A stretch of DNA of 64,000 nucleotides from Pseudomonas graminis (GTDB taxonomy: Bacteria > Pseudomonadota > Gammaproteobacteria > Pseudomonadales > Pseudomonadaceae), in contig NZ_CP053746.1 in the NCBI RefSeq assembly GCF_013201545.1, positions 558,001 through 622,000 of the forward strand, read 5' to 3'. Shown here piece by piece: positions 8,907-17,783 of this stretch. Below the pieces are notes generated by a model. That model was not told the origin of the DNA and made no database searches. It worked only from the letters and a program-made list of their open reading frames with translations. The translations under genes and the position numbers were made by a program. The stretch's first letter is position 1, and each line of letters begins with the position of its first letter.

Positions 8907-9215
8907 ATGCCTACCGACATCGACATTGACGACATCATCAAAGCCCTCGCCCACCCGGTTCGCCGGCAGATTCTGGACTGGCTCAAAGACCCGCTTGCGA
9001 CCTTCCCCGATCAGCGTCACACCATTGATGGCGGCGTCTGTGCCGGCCAGATCGATCAGCGCGCGGGGTTGTCGCAGTCGACCGTTTCGGCTCATCTGGC
9101 AACGCTTCAGCGCGCCGGGTTAATCACTAGCCAAAAACACTGCCAGTGGCATTTTTTCAAGCGCAACGAAGACGTCATTCAGGCGTTCTTGCAGCAATTG
9201 ACGCAGCGGCTCTGA
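8907..9215 (+). CDS. ArsR-family winged-helix transcriptional regulator
   Basis: 102 residues from ATG 8907 (MPTDIDIDDIIKALAHPVRRQILDWL). The KALAHPVRRQIL helix and the recognition helix SQSTVSAHLATLQRAGLI are standard ArsR. No metal-binding CxC is visible in the DNA-binding helix; a single Cys lies in the GGVCAGQID segment and another near the C-terminus, so the signal could be an organic or redox compound rather than a metal. An MFS exporter and an Old Yellow Enzyme follow in the same direction; the three may form one regulated detoxification unit. Two matching palindromes lie upstream. Confidence 0.85.
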   Translation: MPTDIDIDDIIKALAHPVRRQILDWLKDPLATFPDQRHTIDGGVCAGQIDQRAGLSQSTVSAHLATLQRAGLITSQKHCQWHFFKRNEDVIQAFLQQLTQRL

Positions 9216-9252
9216 GCCCCTCGCCCCACACCCGCCTTTCAGGAGACGCGAC

Positions 9253-10419
9253 GTGCCCCTTTCATTACTCATTCTGGCCTTGAGCGCCTTTGCCATCGGG
9301 ACGACCGAGTTCGTCATCATGGGCCTGCTCCCCGACGTCGCACGCGACCTGGGCGTCAGCATCCCCGGCGCCGGCTGGCTGGTCACCGGTTACGCCCTAG
9401 GGGTCGCGATCGGCGCGCCGTTCATGGCGATGGCCACCGCGAAGCTGCCACGCAAAGCTGCGCTGGTCACGCTGATGGGGATTTTTATCATCGGCAACCT
9501 GCTCTGCGCGCTGGCGGCGGATTACAACATCCTGATGTTCGCCCGCGTGGTCACCGCGCTGTGCCACGGCGCATTCTTCGGCATCGGTTCGGTGGTGGCG
9601 GCGGGCCTGGTTCCGGCCAATCGCCGGGCATCGGCCGTCGCGCTGATGTTCACCGGTCTCACCCTGGCGAACGTCCTCGGCGTGCCACTGGGCACCGCGC
9701 TGGGACAACAGGCCGGCTGGCGCTCGACTTTCTTCGCGGTCACGGTGATCGGCGTCATCGCGTTCATTGGCTTGATTCGCTTCCTGCCGAGCAAACGCGA
9801 TGAGGAGAAACTCGACATGCGCGCCGAATTGGCTGCGCTCAAAGGCGTGGGCATCTGGCTGTCGTTGAGCATGACCGCGCTGTTCGCCGCCTCCGTGTTC
9901 GCGCTGTTCACCTACGTCGCGCCATTGCTGGGCGAAGTCACGGGTGTTTCGCCGCTGGGGGTGACCTGGACGCTGATGCTCATTGGCCTCGGCCTGACGC
10001 TGGGCAACATCATCGGCGGCAAGCTGGCTGACCGTCGACTCGCCGCCACGCTCATCGGCGTGTTCATTGCCATGGCGGTGATCTCAACGGTCCTGAGCTG
10101 GACCAGCACGGCGTTCATCCCGGCTGAAATCACCCTGTTCCTCTGGGCCACCGCCGCGTTTGCCGCCGTGCCTGCCCTGCAGATCAACGTGGTGACCTTC
10201 GGCAAGGCCGCGCCCAATCTGGTGTCGACCCTGAACATCGGCGCCTTCAACGTCGGCAACGCGCTGGGCGCCTGGGTCGGCGGCAGCGTCATCGCCCATG
10301 GCTTCGGCCTGACCACCGTACCGCTGGCCGCCGGCTTACTGGCGGTGCTGGCCCTGCTGGTGACGCTGATCAATTTCCGTCAGCGCAGCGATGTCGAAAT
10401 GGTCCCTGTGACGAACTGA
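9253..10419 (+). CDS. MFS transporter, DHA1 (AraJ/YdhP-like) family
   Basis: 388 residues starting at GTG 9253, 6 bases after AGGAGA. About twelve membrane segments are evident. The N-terminal TEFVIMGLLPDVARDLGVS and the loop between segments 2 and 3 (TAKLPRKAAL) fit the 12-segment drug:proton antiporters related to AraJ. It lies 37 bases downstream of the ArsR gene and 58 bases upstream of the NemA-like reductase. Expected role: export of a small toxic compound at the inner membrane. Substrate cannot be read from the sequence. Confidence 0.8.
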   Translation: MPLSLLILALSAFAIGTTEFVIMGLLPDVARDLGVSIPGAGWLVTGYALGVAIGAPFMAMATAKLPRKAALVTLMGIFIIGNLLCALAADYNILMFARVVTALCHGAFFGIGSVVAAGLVPANRRASAVALMFTGLTLANVLGVPLGTALGQQAGWRSTFFAVTVIGVIAFIGLIRFLPSKRDEEKLDMRAELAALKGVGIWLSLSMTALFAASVFALFTYVAPLLGEVTGVSPLGVTWTLMLIGLGLTLGNIIGGKLADRRLAATLIGVFIAMAVISTVLSWTSTAFIPAEITLFLWATAAFAAVPALQINVVTFGKAAPNLVSTLNIGAFNVGNALGAWVGGSVIAHGFGLTTVPLAAGLLAVLALLVTLINFRQRSDVEMVPVTN

Positions 10420-10477
10420 TTCCCCGAATTTGAAACCTGCGGATCCACCTTTTACCGATTGCACTAAGGATTTCACG

Positions 10478-11527
10478 ATGACCACTATTTTTGACCCGAT
10501 CAAGATGGGTGACCTGGAACTGGCCAACCGTATCGTCATGGCGCCGCTGACCCGATGCCGCGCCGACGAAGGCCGCGTGCCCAACGCGATGATGGCCGAG
10601 TATTACGTTCAACGCGCCTCGGCCGGTCTGATCATCAGCGAAGCCACTTCGGTCATGCCAATGGGCGTTGGCTACCCTGACACCCCGGGCATCTGGTCCA
10701 ATGACCAAGTACGCGGCTGGGCCAACGTCACCAAAGCCGTGCACGCGGCGGGGGGCAAGATCGTGCTGCAACTGTGGCACGTGGGTCGCGTTTCCCACCC
10801 GACTTACCTGAACGGCGAAACCCCGGTCGCGCCAAGCGCCATCCAGCCAAAAGGCCACGTGAGCCTGGTGCGTCCGCTGTCTGATTACGTCACCCCGCGC
10901 GCACTGGAACTGGCGGAAATCGAAGAGATCATCGACGCCTACCGCGTCGGTGCCGAGAACGCCAAGGCCGCCGGCTTTGACGGCGTGGAGATCCACGGCG
11001 CCAACGGTTACCTGCTCGACCAGTTCCTGCAAACCAGAACCAACACCCGCACCGATGCCTACGGCGGCTCGCTGGAAAATCGCGCACGTCTGCTGTTGGA
11101 AGTGACCGACGCCGCCGTTGAAGTCTGGGGCGCTGGCCGTGTCGGCGTACACCTGGCACCCCGCGCTGATGCCCACGACATGGGCGACGCCAACCTGGCC
11201 GAAACCTTCACCTACGTCGCCAGCGAGCTCGGCAAACGCGGCATCGCCTTCATCTGCGCCCGCGAACGCGAACTCGACGACAGCCTCGGCCCGCGCCTGA
11301 AAGAAGCCTTCGGCGGCGTGTTCATCGCCAACGAGAAGTTCACCAAAGAAAGCGCCAACCAGTGGCTGGCGAGCGGCAAGGCAGATGCAGTGGCGTTTGG
11401 CGTGCCGTTCATTGCCAACCCTGACCTGCCGGCGCGTCTGGCCAAGGATGCTCCGCTGAACGAGCCGCATCCAGAGACTTTCTATGCGAAAGGCGCTGAG
11501 GGTTATCTGGATTACCCAACGCTGTAA
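10478..11527 (+). CDS. nemA: Old Yellow Enzyme family alkene reductase (NemA-like)
   Basis: 349 residues of the FMN-dependent OYE fold. Visible landmarks are MAPLTRCRA near the N-terminus, LWHVGRVSHP, and the HGANGYLLDQFL active-site segment with the His-x-x-Asn pair that binds substrate. It reduces activated alkenes, nitro-esters or N-ethylmaleimide with NAD(P)H in the cytosol. The ATG is 7 bases after AAGGA. A strong hairpin terminator follows the stop. The position after an ArsR regulator and an exporter suggests electrophile defence; whether the three are co-transcribed is inference. Confidence 0.85.
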   Translation: MTTIFDPIKMGDLELANRIVMAPLTRCRADEGRVPNAMMAEYYVQRASAGLIISEATSVMPMGVGYPDTPGIWSNDQVRGWANVTKAVHAAGGKIVLQLWHVGRVSHPTYLNGETPVAPSAIQPKGHVSLVRPLSDYVTPRALELAEIEEIIDAYRVGAENAKAAGFDGVEIHGANGYLLDQFLQTRTNTRTDAYGGSLENRARLLLEVTDAAVEVWGAGRVGVHLAPRADAHDMGDANLAETFTYVASELGKRGIAFICARERELDDSLGPRLKEAFGGVFIANEKFTKESANQWLASGKADAVAFGVPFIANPDLPARLAKDAPLNEPHPETFYAKGAEGYLDYPTL

Positions 11528-11560
11528 GCGCACCGCTCATAAAGTAATACAACGATAATA

Positions 11561-11595
11561 AAAAAGCCCCGACTCGAAAGAGCCGGGGCTTTTTT
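11561..11595. terminator. Bidirectional rho-independent terminator between nemA and the repeat-protein gene
   Basis: AAAAAGCCCCG and CGGGGCTTTTTT form a stem around a ~10-base loop, with A-run and T-run on either side. It serves nemA on the plus strand and the convergent 11614-12351 gene on the minus strand. Confidence 0.85.
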
Positions 11596-11613
11596 AGCAA
11601 CTAACGTTTTAAC

Positions 11614-12351
11614 TTATAGCTCCGGATAATCAGTAGCCAACACATTGCCTTCCGAATCCGTCACAGTACCATCCGGGAACCGCCAGGTACCGTCCGGATA
11701 ACCGACGGTGCCATCAGGGTACATATAACTGCCGTCGGTATATTGGTAGGTGCCGTCCGGAAACTTGATCGTCCCGTCTGCGTACATAATGGTCCCGTCC
11801 AGATATTGGACGTTGCCATCGGCATCCGTGACGTACTCGCCTCCGGCGTCGGCTACGCGGCCGTCCGGCAACTGTCTGTCTCCGCTTGGCAGCAGATAGG
11901 TACCCAACGGATACAACAACGAAATGACACCGGTAATCGTATCAACCACCGACAGCACTTCAGCCAGACGAGGCGGAATCAGCGGCTTGGGCGGCAGCAC
12001 CAACGACGCGGGTGGCTTGACCGGCCCCGTAGTGACAGGCTTGGGCGGACGGGGTTTAACCGCCGACTGTGGTAGTTTCACTGGCTTTACAACGGGCGGT
12101 CGGATGACCGGCGGTTTAATTGAGGGCGGAGTTGTCACAGGTGGTTTGATAACGGGTGGCTTGACGACCGGAGGCTTTGTAACAGGCGGCTTTGTAACGG
12201 GAGGCTTGATGACCGGCGGCTTCGTCACCGGAGGCTTGATGCCGGGTTTGATGCTGGGCGGCTTTGCAGCACTTCGGGCAAGGCCCGCACCGCTGACGAT
12301 GCTTTTACCGATCGAGCGGCCTTGGCCGTGTTTAGTCTTGAATCCATTCAT
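11614..12351 (-). CDS. Repeat protein: KPPV-rich stalk plus seven [YF]xDG[TS]xx heptads; function unknown
   Basis: 245 residues if translation begins at the ATG at 12351; an in-frame ATG at 12360 directly abuts AAGG and is too close to use it, while 12351 has good spacing. The layout is: a short basic leader; roughly a dozen KPPV[TIV] pentapeptides (DNA about 12060-12265); a hydrophobic stretch (VVDTITGVISLLYPLGTYLL); then seven consecutive heptads of consensus [YF]-x-D-G-[TS]-x-x (DNA about 11659-11805), after two looser DG turns. No cleavable signal peptide or catalytic motif is seen. Regular aromatic-DG[TS] spacing suggests an exposed single-layer beta sheet, as in the G-box repeats of centriolar CPAP/TCP10 proteins. 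The proline stalk suggests a rigid spacer. Function not recognised. Confidence 0.6.
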   Translation of the reverse strand: MNGFKTKHGQGRSIGKSIVSGAGLARSAAKPPSIKPGIKPPVTKPPVIKPPVTKPPVTKPPVVKPPVIKPPVTTPPSIKPPVIRPPVVKPVKLPQSAVKPRPPKPVTTGPVKPPASLVLPPKPLIPPRLAEVLSVVDTITGVISLLYPLGTYLLPSGDRQLPDGRVADAGGEYVTDADGNVQYLDGTIMYADGTIKFPDGTYQYTDGSYMYPDGTVGYPDGTWRFPDGTVTDSEGNVLATDYPEL

Positions 12352-12360
12352 TTGAGTCAT

Positions 12361-12619
12361 CCTTGATTGCTGTAACGAAACACCCCGTTGGAGTTGTATC
12401 GTTCTTCAAAAGAGCTTCGTCATTGAAGCGCTTCACTGTCTTGCGAGTTACTGAACAGAACCATAATTCAAATAAAAATAAACGCCATTCAAAATCCTAA
12501 AAAATATCAAAATCGGAAATAGCCTACAGGTTGGAGTTAAACATTCACTCCTAGACTTCACTTTGTGTCAGTCCCCCCCGACAACATCACAACAGGCGCC
12601 GTCGTCGGGAGGGGGTGCT
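12361..12619. other. AT-rich intergenic region upstream of the repeat protein
   Basis: About 260 bases, notably A+T-rich between 12460 and 12540 in an otherwise GC-rich window. It must carry the promoter of the minus-strand repeat-protein gene. No gene, hairpin terminator or recognised operator is seen. Confidence 0.5.
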
Positions 12620-13474
12620 TCAAGGTCGAGCGTTGATCTGTTGCGACAACGTCTGAATCTGACTCTGCAACGTATTGATCGTCCGCGTCATCTGCGCACG
12701 AAACGCATCGAACTCCTGCAGACTCGCCCCTGACGAAGCAGCCGCCGCCGGACGATTTTCCAACTCGCTCTTCACCACCACCATATCCTGCTCAAGCTGC
12801 TCGATCGCCTGACTGCCGTTCGCTTTCTTCAGATTCGCCACATCTGCATTCAAACCCTTCAGTTGCGTCTCCAGCCGCTCCTGCTCAGTCTGAATCGACT
12901 TGCCATCCGGCACCGCCGCTTTCAACGCTGCCAGCTCCGTCGTCACGGCCTTGAGCTGGTCCTGCAACTGCTGGTTGGTTGCCTGCTGCTGCGCGCTCTG
13001 CGTACTGATCTGCTCCAGCCGCTTGTCCAGCCCGCCCTGCAAACCCGCCACACCCTGCTGCTGCTTGCTCTGATCCGCCAACTGATCCTGCAACTGCTTG
13101 ATCTGCGCCTTCAACGCCTCGCTGCTGCTCGCCATCGACTCGGTGGCGACCACCTTCCCGGAAATATCCTGCAAGCGCCCCGCCGCCTCCTCACTGATCC
13201 TCGCAAAGCTTTCCTGCGTTGCAACCAGCTGCTGCTCCATCAACGACACCTGCTGAAAACTCCACCACCCCAGGCCGCAAAAAGCGATAAACAGCACACA
13301 GATCAGCGCCCACAACGCGCCGGTGCCGGGCGCCTTCACCTTCACCACTGGCGTGTCGCGCGAGTACACCGTCGTGCGCTCGCGGGCACCCGGCGGCGGC
13401 AGAAAATCATCGTCATCGTCTTTGGCGCTGAGGCTCGGGACGTCATCGACGTCGTCATAGGGATCTTTGCGCAT
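12620..13474 (-). CDS. Single-pass membrane protein with long coiled coil
   Basis: 284 residues from the ATG at 13474 (MRKDPYDDVDDVPSL). The frame continues further upstream but into the neighbouring gene. An acidic cytoplasmic N-terminus with a run of aspartates is followed by one membrane helix (ALWALICVLFIAFCGLGWWSF, broken by none of the usual signal cleavage sites) and about 190 residues of heptad-like Q/L/A-rich coiled coil with many KAQIKQLQDQLADQ-type segments. It sits between the repeat protein and an epimerase and matches the conserved unknown that precedes argP in Pseudomonas. A periplasmic scaffold role is inference. Confidence 0.7.
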   Translation of the reverse strand: MRKDPYDDVDDVPSLSAKDDDDDFLPPPGARERTTVYSRDTPVVKVKAPGTGALWALICVLFIAFCGLGWWSFQQVSLMEQQLVATQESFARISEEAAGRLQDISGKVVATESMASSSEALKAQIKQLQDQLADQSKQQQGVAGLQGGLDKRLEQISTQSAQQQATNQQLQDQLKAVTTELAALKAAVPDGKSIQTEQERLETQLKGLNADVANLKKANGSQAIEQLEQDMVVVKSELENRPAAAASSGASLQEFDAFRAQMTRTINTLQSQIQTLSQQINARP

Positions 13475-13541
13475 GGGTTTACCTTTGAAAAAACCGCTGA
13501 ATCTGAATGGCTCGCAGTATAACCACGGATGTTGACGCCTT

Positions 13542-14540
13542 TTATAACGCGCCGCCGTGCTGGGCTTTCCACCAACCGCAGAACTCGTCGAGGGCAGTCC
13601 ACACGCTGACGTCAGGCTGGTAATCCAGATAATGCCTGGCGCGATTGATATCAAGCGTGAAATCCCTGCTCATCACCTGCATCCCGATGCGCGACAGCGT
13701 CGGTTCAGGTTGCCCCGGCCAGATCAGGCACGCCGCCTCGTTCATGGCCGCCGCGGTGTACGCCAGGCCGTAAGACCGATAGCGTCTCACCGGTGGCAAC
13801 TCCATCTGGCGCATGACGTAATTGACCACGTCCCAAAGCGGGACGGGCGCGCCGTTGCTGATGTTGTAAGCCTTGCCCAGCGCTGAGCCGGCGGCCAGCA
13901 GACTGCTGAGCAGCGCCTCATTGAGGTTCTGAATGCTGGTGAAATCAACCTTGTTCAAGCCGTTGCCGATGATCGACAAGCGCTTCTTCTGCTGCATCTG
14001 CAGCAGTCGCGGGAAAATGCTCGTGTCACCCGCACCCGTCACAAAACGCGGGCGCAGGGCGATGACTTCCAGACCGAACTCTTCGGCACCAAACACCTTC
14101 TGTTCGGCCAGGTATTTGGTCGCGGCATAGTGATTGCCAAAGCGCTTGGGCACCTGCTCCTCGCGGATATCGAGGTGCGATCGGCCATCGAAATAGATCG
14201 AGGGCGACGACAGATGCACCAGCCGCCGAACCCGTTGTTTCAGGCACGCTTCGACGACGTTTTCAGTGACCTGAACGTTGCCCTGATGGAAGTCCTGACG
14301 TCGCCCCCATGTACCCACCGCCCCCGCGCAATGGACCACGGCTTCGACGTCGTCACACAGCGCATGAACAAGCTCCGGATCGGAAAGATCGCCCTGGATG
14401 AACTCGGCCCCGCGCCGCACCAGATGCTCGACACCCTCAGCGCGACGGCCGTTGACCCGGACGCTCAGACCTTGCTCCAGCGCGAAACGCGCGAAGCGTC
14501 CGCCGATGAAGCCGCCTGCGCCGGTGACCAGAATTTTCAT
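13542..14540 (-). CDS. NAD-dependent epimerase/dehydratase (extended SDR, 3-beta-HSD-like)
   Basis: 332 residues from the ATG at 14540, six bases after GGAG. The nucleotide-binding GAGGFIG near the N-terminus, the VHCAGAVG segment, the active-site serines in LSSPSIYF and the catalytic YAATK (YxxxK) are all present. These define an extended short-chain dehydrogenase acting on a nucleotide sugar, steroid-like or similar hydroxyl substrate. The substrate cannot be told from sequence. It is separate from the divergent argP control region and may be co-transcribed with the downstream coiled-coil protein (gap 67 bases). Confidence 0.8.
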   Translation of the reverse strand: MKILVTGAGGFIGGRFARFALEQGLSVRVNGRRAEGVEHLVRRGAEFIQGDLSDPELVHALCDDVEAVVHCAGAVGTWGRRQDFHQGNVQVTENVVEACLKQRVRRLVHLSSPSIYFDGRSHLDIREEQVPKRFGNHYAATKYLAEQKVFGAEEFGLEVIALRPRFVTGAGDTSIFPRLLQMQQKKRLSIIGNGLNKVDFTSIQNLNEALLSSLLAAGSALGKAYNISNGAPVPLWDVVNYVMRQMELPPVRRYRSYGLAYTAAAMNEAACLIWPGQPEPTLSRIGMQVMSRDFTLDINRARHYLDYQPDVSVWTALDEFCGWWKAQHGGAL

Positions 14541-14628
14541 TGCCTGCTCCGTTTCATCTTCTTTTGCCTGTGATCGCCGCGGCTGCGCCACGACCGATCC
14601 TACAATCTGCTGCGTCGACTACTGACGT

Positions 14629-15528
14629 TCACTCAGTCCCCAACGGCACCAGCCACTGCCCCGCTTTTTTCGCCAGATGGTCCGTCAACTCCGTCAACAA
14701 CCGGCCGCCGTTGCGCCAATGATGCCAGTACAAGGGCACATCAATGCATTGATCGGTCAGCAACTCGACCAACAAACCGCTCGCCAATTGCCCACGGACC
14801 TGCAATTCCGGCACCAGCCCCCACCCCATTCCGGCTTCGACCATGCGCGTGAAACCTTCGGACGAAGGACACAAATGATGCTCGAAACCGCCTTCGACAC
14901 CCAGCGAAGCGAGGTAGCGGTGCTGCAGGAAATCATCCGGGCCGAACACCAGCGCGGGCGATCGGGCTACCGCTTGAGGCGTGACGCCCTGTGGGAAATG
15001 CCGATCGATGAAGTCAGGGCTGGCCAACGCCCGATAACGCATGGCGCCGAGTAATAAACTCCGCGCCCCCGCCACCGGCCGTTCACTGCCACACAGACAT
15101 GCGGCCACTTCACCGGCGCGCATGCGTTTGAGGCCGACATCCTGATCCTCGACGACGAGGTCGGTGAGGAGTCGATGCTCTGCACAAAAGTCTCCGACCG
15201 CGAGGGCCCACCAGGTCGCCAGGCTGTCGGCGTTCAGCGCGATGCGCAAACGTTCAGGCATGCCGCCTTCGTCCAGGGCCGGCACCACGCTCTGCAGGTC
15301 GCGTTCCAGTAAGCGCACCTGTTGAACATGGTTGAGCAACAGCCGGCCGATCTCCGTTGGGCTCGGCGGGGTTGCACGAACCAGCACCGGCTGGCCGACC
15401 CGCGCCTCCAGAAGCTTGATGCGCTGGGACACGGCTGACTGGGAAAGGCCGAGTACCTGAGCGGCGCGTTCGAAACCGGACTGCTCGATCACGGCCGCCA
15501 ACGCGGAAAGTAATTTGTAGTCGAACAT
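14629..15528 (-). CDS. argP: LysR-type regulator ArgP (IciA family)
   Basis: 299 residues beginning MFDYKLLSALAAVIEQSGFERAAQVLGLSQSAVSQRIKLLE, the diagnostic ArgP N-terminal helix-turn-helix; an effector domain follows. In proteobacteria ArgP senses lysine/arginine and activates the arginine/lysine exporter gene argO. That is consistent here: it is transcribed away from an ACT-domain gene and a LysE/ArgO-type exporter. The control region shared with them is only ~106 bases (15529-15634). The start at 15528 is preferred because the frame upstream of it is not conserved in this family. Confidence 0.88.
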   Translation of the reverse strand: MFDYKLLSALAAVIEQSGFERAAQVLGLSQSAVSQRIKLLEARVGQPVLVRATPPSPTEIGRLLLNHVQQVRLLERDLQSVVPALDEGGMPERLRIALNADSLATWWALAVGDFCAEHRLLTDLVVEDQDVGLKRMRAGEVAACLCGSERPVAGARSLLLGAMRYRALASPDFIDRHFPQGVTPQAVARSPALVFGPDDFLQHRYLASLGVEGGFEHHLCPSSEGFTRMVEAGMGWGLVPELQVRGQLASGLLVELLTDQCIDVPLYWHHWRNGGRLLTELTDHLAKKAGQWLVPLGTE

Positions 15529-15634
15529 CAGTTTCCCTAATGGGGAATGAGCGTTATTGGTTTTTCTTATACCCGCGTTCAACCGACAATCGCCACCACT
15601 GACTGATGCGTCCCTTAGTAATGGCGAAATATCA

Positions 15635-16033
15635 ATGACTGGCGAAACCTCCCTCAGCGCGCTATTGCGCAGCATGAACCCTGAACTGAACGACGGTGAA
15701 TACGTGTTCTGTACCGTGGCGGACAGCAAACGCGTGGAAGGCATCGAGGTGGTCGGCAGCTTTCGCGAACACGAAGGCCTGACCGTCATCCTCGAACGCA
15801 ATCAGGCGCGGCAACTGGGCCTTGACTGCGATTACGTCATGGCCTGGATCACCCTGACCGTTCATTCCTCGCTCGCGGCAGTCGGACTGACCGCGGCGTT
15901 CGCCAGCGCATTGGGCCAGGCGGGCATCAGTTGCAACGTGGTCGCCGGCTTTTACCACGACCACCTTTTCGTGGGTAAGGACGACGCGCTAAAAGCCATG
16001 GCCACCTTGCGCGCACTGGCGACGAATGCCTGA
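15635..16033 (+). CDS. ACT-domain protein (ACT_3/ACT_7 family)
   Basis: 132 residues from ATG 15635 (MTGETSLSALLRSMNPELNDGEYVFCTV). The sequence fits the two-part ACT arrangement of PF10000 plus PF13840: the LLRSMNPELNDGEYVFCTV opening and the second half LTVHSSLAAVGLTAAFASALGQAGISCNVVAGFYHDHLFV. ACT domains bind amino acids. Encoded just ahead of an amino-acid exporter and divergent from argP, it is a plausible sensor or accessory factor for the same amino acids, which is inference. Confidence 0.8.
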   Translation: MTGETSLSALLRSMNPELNDGEYVFCTVADSKRVEGIEVVGSFREHEGLTVILERNQARQLGLDCDYVMAWITLTVHSSLAAVGLTAAFASALGQAGISCNVVAGFYHDHLFVGKDDALKAMATLRALATNA

Positions 16034-16069
16034 TCCCGCTAATTCCTGAACTGATCGAGGCCCGACATC

Positions 16070-16672
16070 ATGTGGCAAAGCTACCTCAACGGCCTGCTGG
16101 TTTCCCTCGGGCTGATCATGGCCATCGGCACTCAGAACGCCTATGTGCTGGCGCAAAGTCTGCGTCGCGAACACCACCTTTCCGTGGCCCTGCTGTGCAT
16201 CGTGTGCGATGCCATTCTGGTGGCGGCCGGTGTGTTCGGCCTTGCCAATGTGCTGTCCCATAACCCTACACTTCTGGCGGTGGCGCGCTGGGGCGGCGTG
16301 ATATTTTTGCTGTGGTACGGCGCCATGGCCTTACGCCGCGCACTGTCGCCGCAGAGCCTCGCCGAGGGCGACACCGACGGCCAGCGCTCACGACGCGCTG
16401 TATTACTGACCGCGTTGGCGGTGACCTTGCTGAACCCGCACGTTTATCTCGACACGGTGCTGCTGATCGGCTCCCTCGGCGCCCAGCAAGCGGTGCCCGG
16501 CGCCTACGTGGCGGGGGCGGCCAGCGCTTCGGTGGTGTGGTTTTCAACGCTGGCAATCGGCGCCGCCTGGCTGGCCCCATGGCTCGCCCGTCCGACAACC
16601 TGGCGTCTGCTGGACCTGATGGTCGCAGTAATGATGTTCAGCGTAGCGGTGCAGTTGATCAGAACGGCGTGA
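16070..16672 (+). CDS. LysE/ArgO-family amino-acid exporter
   Basis: 200 residues with about six hydrophobic segments and the LysE signature: [21 protein letters not shown] near the N-terminus and [20 protein letters not shown] in the second half. It exports lysine or arginine across the inner membrane. It follows the ACT-domain gene by 36 bases and lies in the same block as divergently transcribed argP, its expected activator. Which amino acid it prefers is not visible. Confidence 0.85.
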   Translation: MWQSYLNGLLVSLGLIMAIGTQNAYVLAQSLRREHHLSVALLCIVCDAILVAAGVFGLANVLSHNPTLLAVARWGGVIFLLWYGAMALRRALSPQSLAEGDTDGQRSRRAVLLTALAVTLLNPHVYLDTVLLIGSLGAQQAVPGAYVAGAASASVVWFSTLAIGAAWLAPWLARPTTWRLLDLMVAVMMFSVAVQLIRTA

Positions 16673-16875
16673 GCATTTCGTCTCGCCGGCGCGCATTTCA
16701 GCGCAACGCTCTGGAACCTCTATCCCACACAGTTGTTGCGTGGTTAAGGTCAGGGGCCGGTGCTATGATCCAGCCCCTGCGCTGCAAAGAGTACAAACTC
16801 GCCGGCGTAAGTTCTGTCTGGCCGCCCGTGATCGGCCTTGCGCAAACCGCAACTGACCTGATTAGGAGAATTACC

Positions 16876-17472
16876 ATGGCTTTTGAATTGCCTCCGCTGC
16901 CCTACGCACATGACGCTCTGGCACCGCACATCTCCAAGGAAACTCTGGAATACCACCACGACAAGCACCACAACACCTATGTCGTGAACCTGAACAACCT
17001 GGTGCCAGGCACCGAGTTCGAAGGCAAGACTCTGGAAGAAATCGTCAAGACCTCCTCGGGCGGTATCTTCAACAACGCCGCTCAAGTCTGGAACCACACG
17101 TTCTACTGGAACTGCCTGGCGCCAAACGCCGGCGGCCAACCGACTGGCGCTCTGGCGGACGCAATCAACGCGGCTTTCGGCTCCTTCGACAAGTTCAAGG
17201 AAGAGTTCAGCAAGACTTCCATCGGCACCTTCGGCTCCGGCTGGGGCTGGCTGGTGAAGAAAGCTGACGGCTCCCTGGCACTGGCCAGCACCATCGGCGC
17301 CGGCAACCCGATCACCAGCGGCGACACCCCGCTGCTGACCTGCGATGTCTGGGAACACGCTTACTACATCGACTACCGTAACCTGCGTCCGAAGTACGTC
17401 GAGGCGTTCTGGAACCTGGTCAACTGGAAGTTCGTTGCCGAGCAGTTTGAAGGCAAAAGCTTCACAGCCTGA
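16876..17472 (+). CDS. sodB: Superoxide dismutase, iron type
   Basis: 198 residues, starting 8 bases after AGGAGA. The metal ligands are at the canonical places: His27, His74, Asp157 and His161. The [27 protein letters not shown] block and length are typical of Fe-SOD. It converts superoxide to oxygen and peroxide in the cytosol. A TATGAT at 16764-16769 is a possible -10, without a convincing -35. In Pseudomonas sodB is repressed under iron starvation through the PrrF small RNAs; the sequence alone does not show the pairing site. A strong terminator follows. Confidence 0.95.
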   Translation: MAFELPPLPYAHDALAPHISKETLEYHHDKHHNTYVVNLNNLVPGTEFEGKTLEEIVKTSSGGIFNNAAQVWNHTFYWNCLAPNAGGQPTGALADAINAAFGSFDKFKEEFSKTSIGTFGSGWGWLVKKADGSLALASTIGAGNPITSGDTPLLTCDVWEHAYYIDYRNLRPKYVEAFWNLVNWKFVAEQFEGKSFTA

Positions 17473-17490
17473 TGAACGCTTGAATGCTCG

Positions 17491-17524
17491 AATAAAAAAA
17501 GCCCGGCACGTCCGGGTTTTTTTT
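17491..17524 (+). terminator. Terminator of sodB
   Basis: GCCCGG and CCGGGT flank a short loop and are followed by eight or more T residues; an A-run precedes the stem, so it may work in both directions. It isolates sodB from bifA. Confidence 0.85.
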
Positions 17525-17606
17525 CGCCTTCTGTTTGTCGTTTATGTATTGTCTGGAAGCGATAGCGGACTAATATCAAATTTCGTGCTGATTCAAACGG
17601 CTGGGC

Positions 17607-17633
17607 TCAAGTTTTCCCCGCGCATGACCGACA
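17607..17633 (+). promoter_or_regulatory. Possible FliA (sigma-28) promoter upstream of bifA
   Basis: TCAAGTTT at 17607-17614 matches the FliA -35, and ACCGACA at 17627-17633 is close to the GCCGATA -10 at near-normal spacing. It lies ~150 bases before the bifA ATG, in a 311-base region (17473-17783) that otherwise holds only the sodB terminator. A flagellar sigma factor controlling this phosphodiesterase would be biologically sensible; the -10 match is imperfect. Confidence 0.35.
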
Positions 17634-17783
17634 CAGTACGGATAGCCTGAGTGGTCCGCCTATCAACTGTTTTCCCCGATTGCTGGGGTCATGCGCACGC
17701 CGGGAGCGCCTGATCCGAATGCCTGCATTGCCAGTGCCTGCACGCAGTCAGCCCGCTATCAGCATGGATAAAGGAATGGCCAT

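Noticed and set aside
10370..11533. 387-codon minus-strand frame opposite the OYE gene
   Set aside because: Shadow of a clearly conserved enzyme.
12060..12265. Array of short direct repeats, possible CRISPR
   Set aside because: Period is 15 bases in frame with KPPV codons; no unique spacers, so it is a protein repeat.
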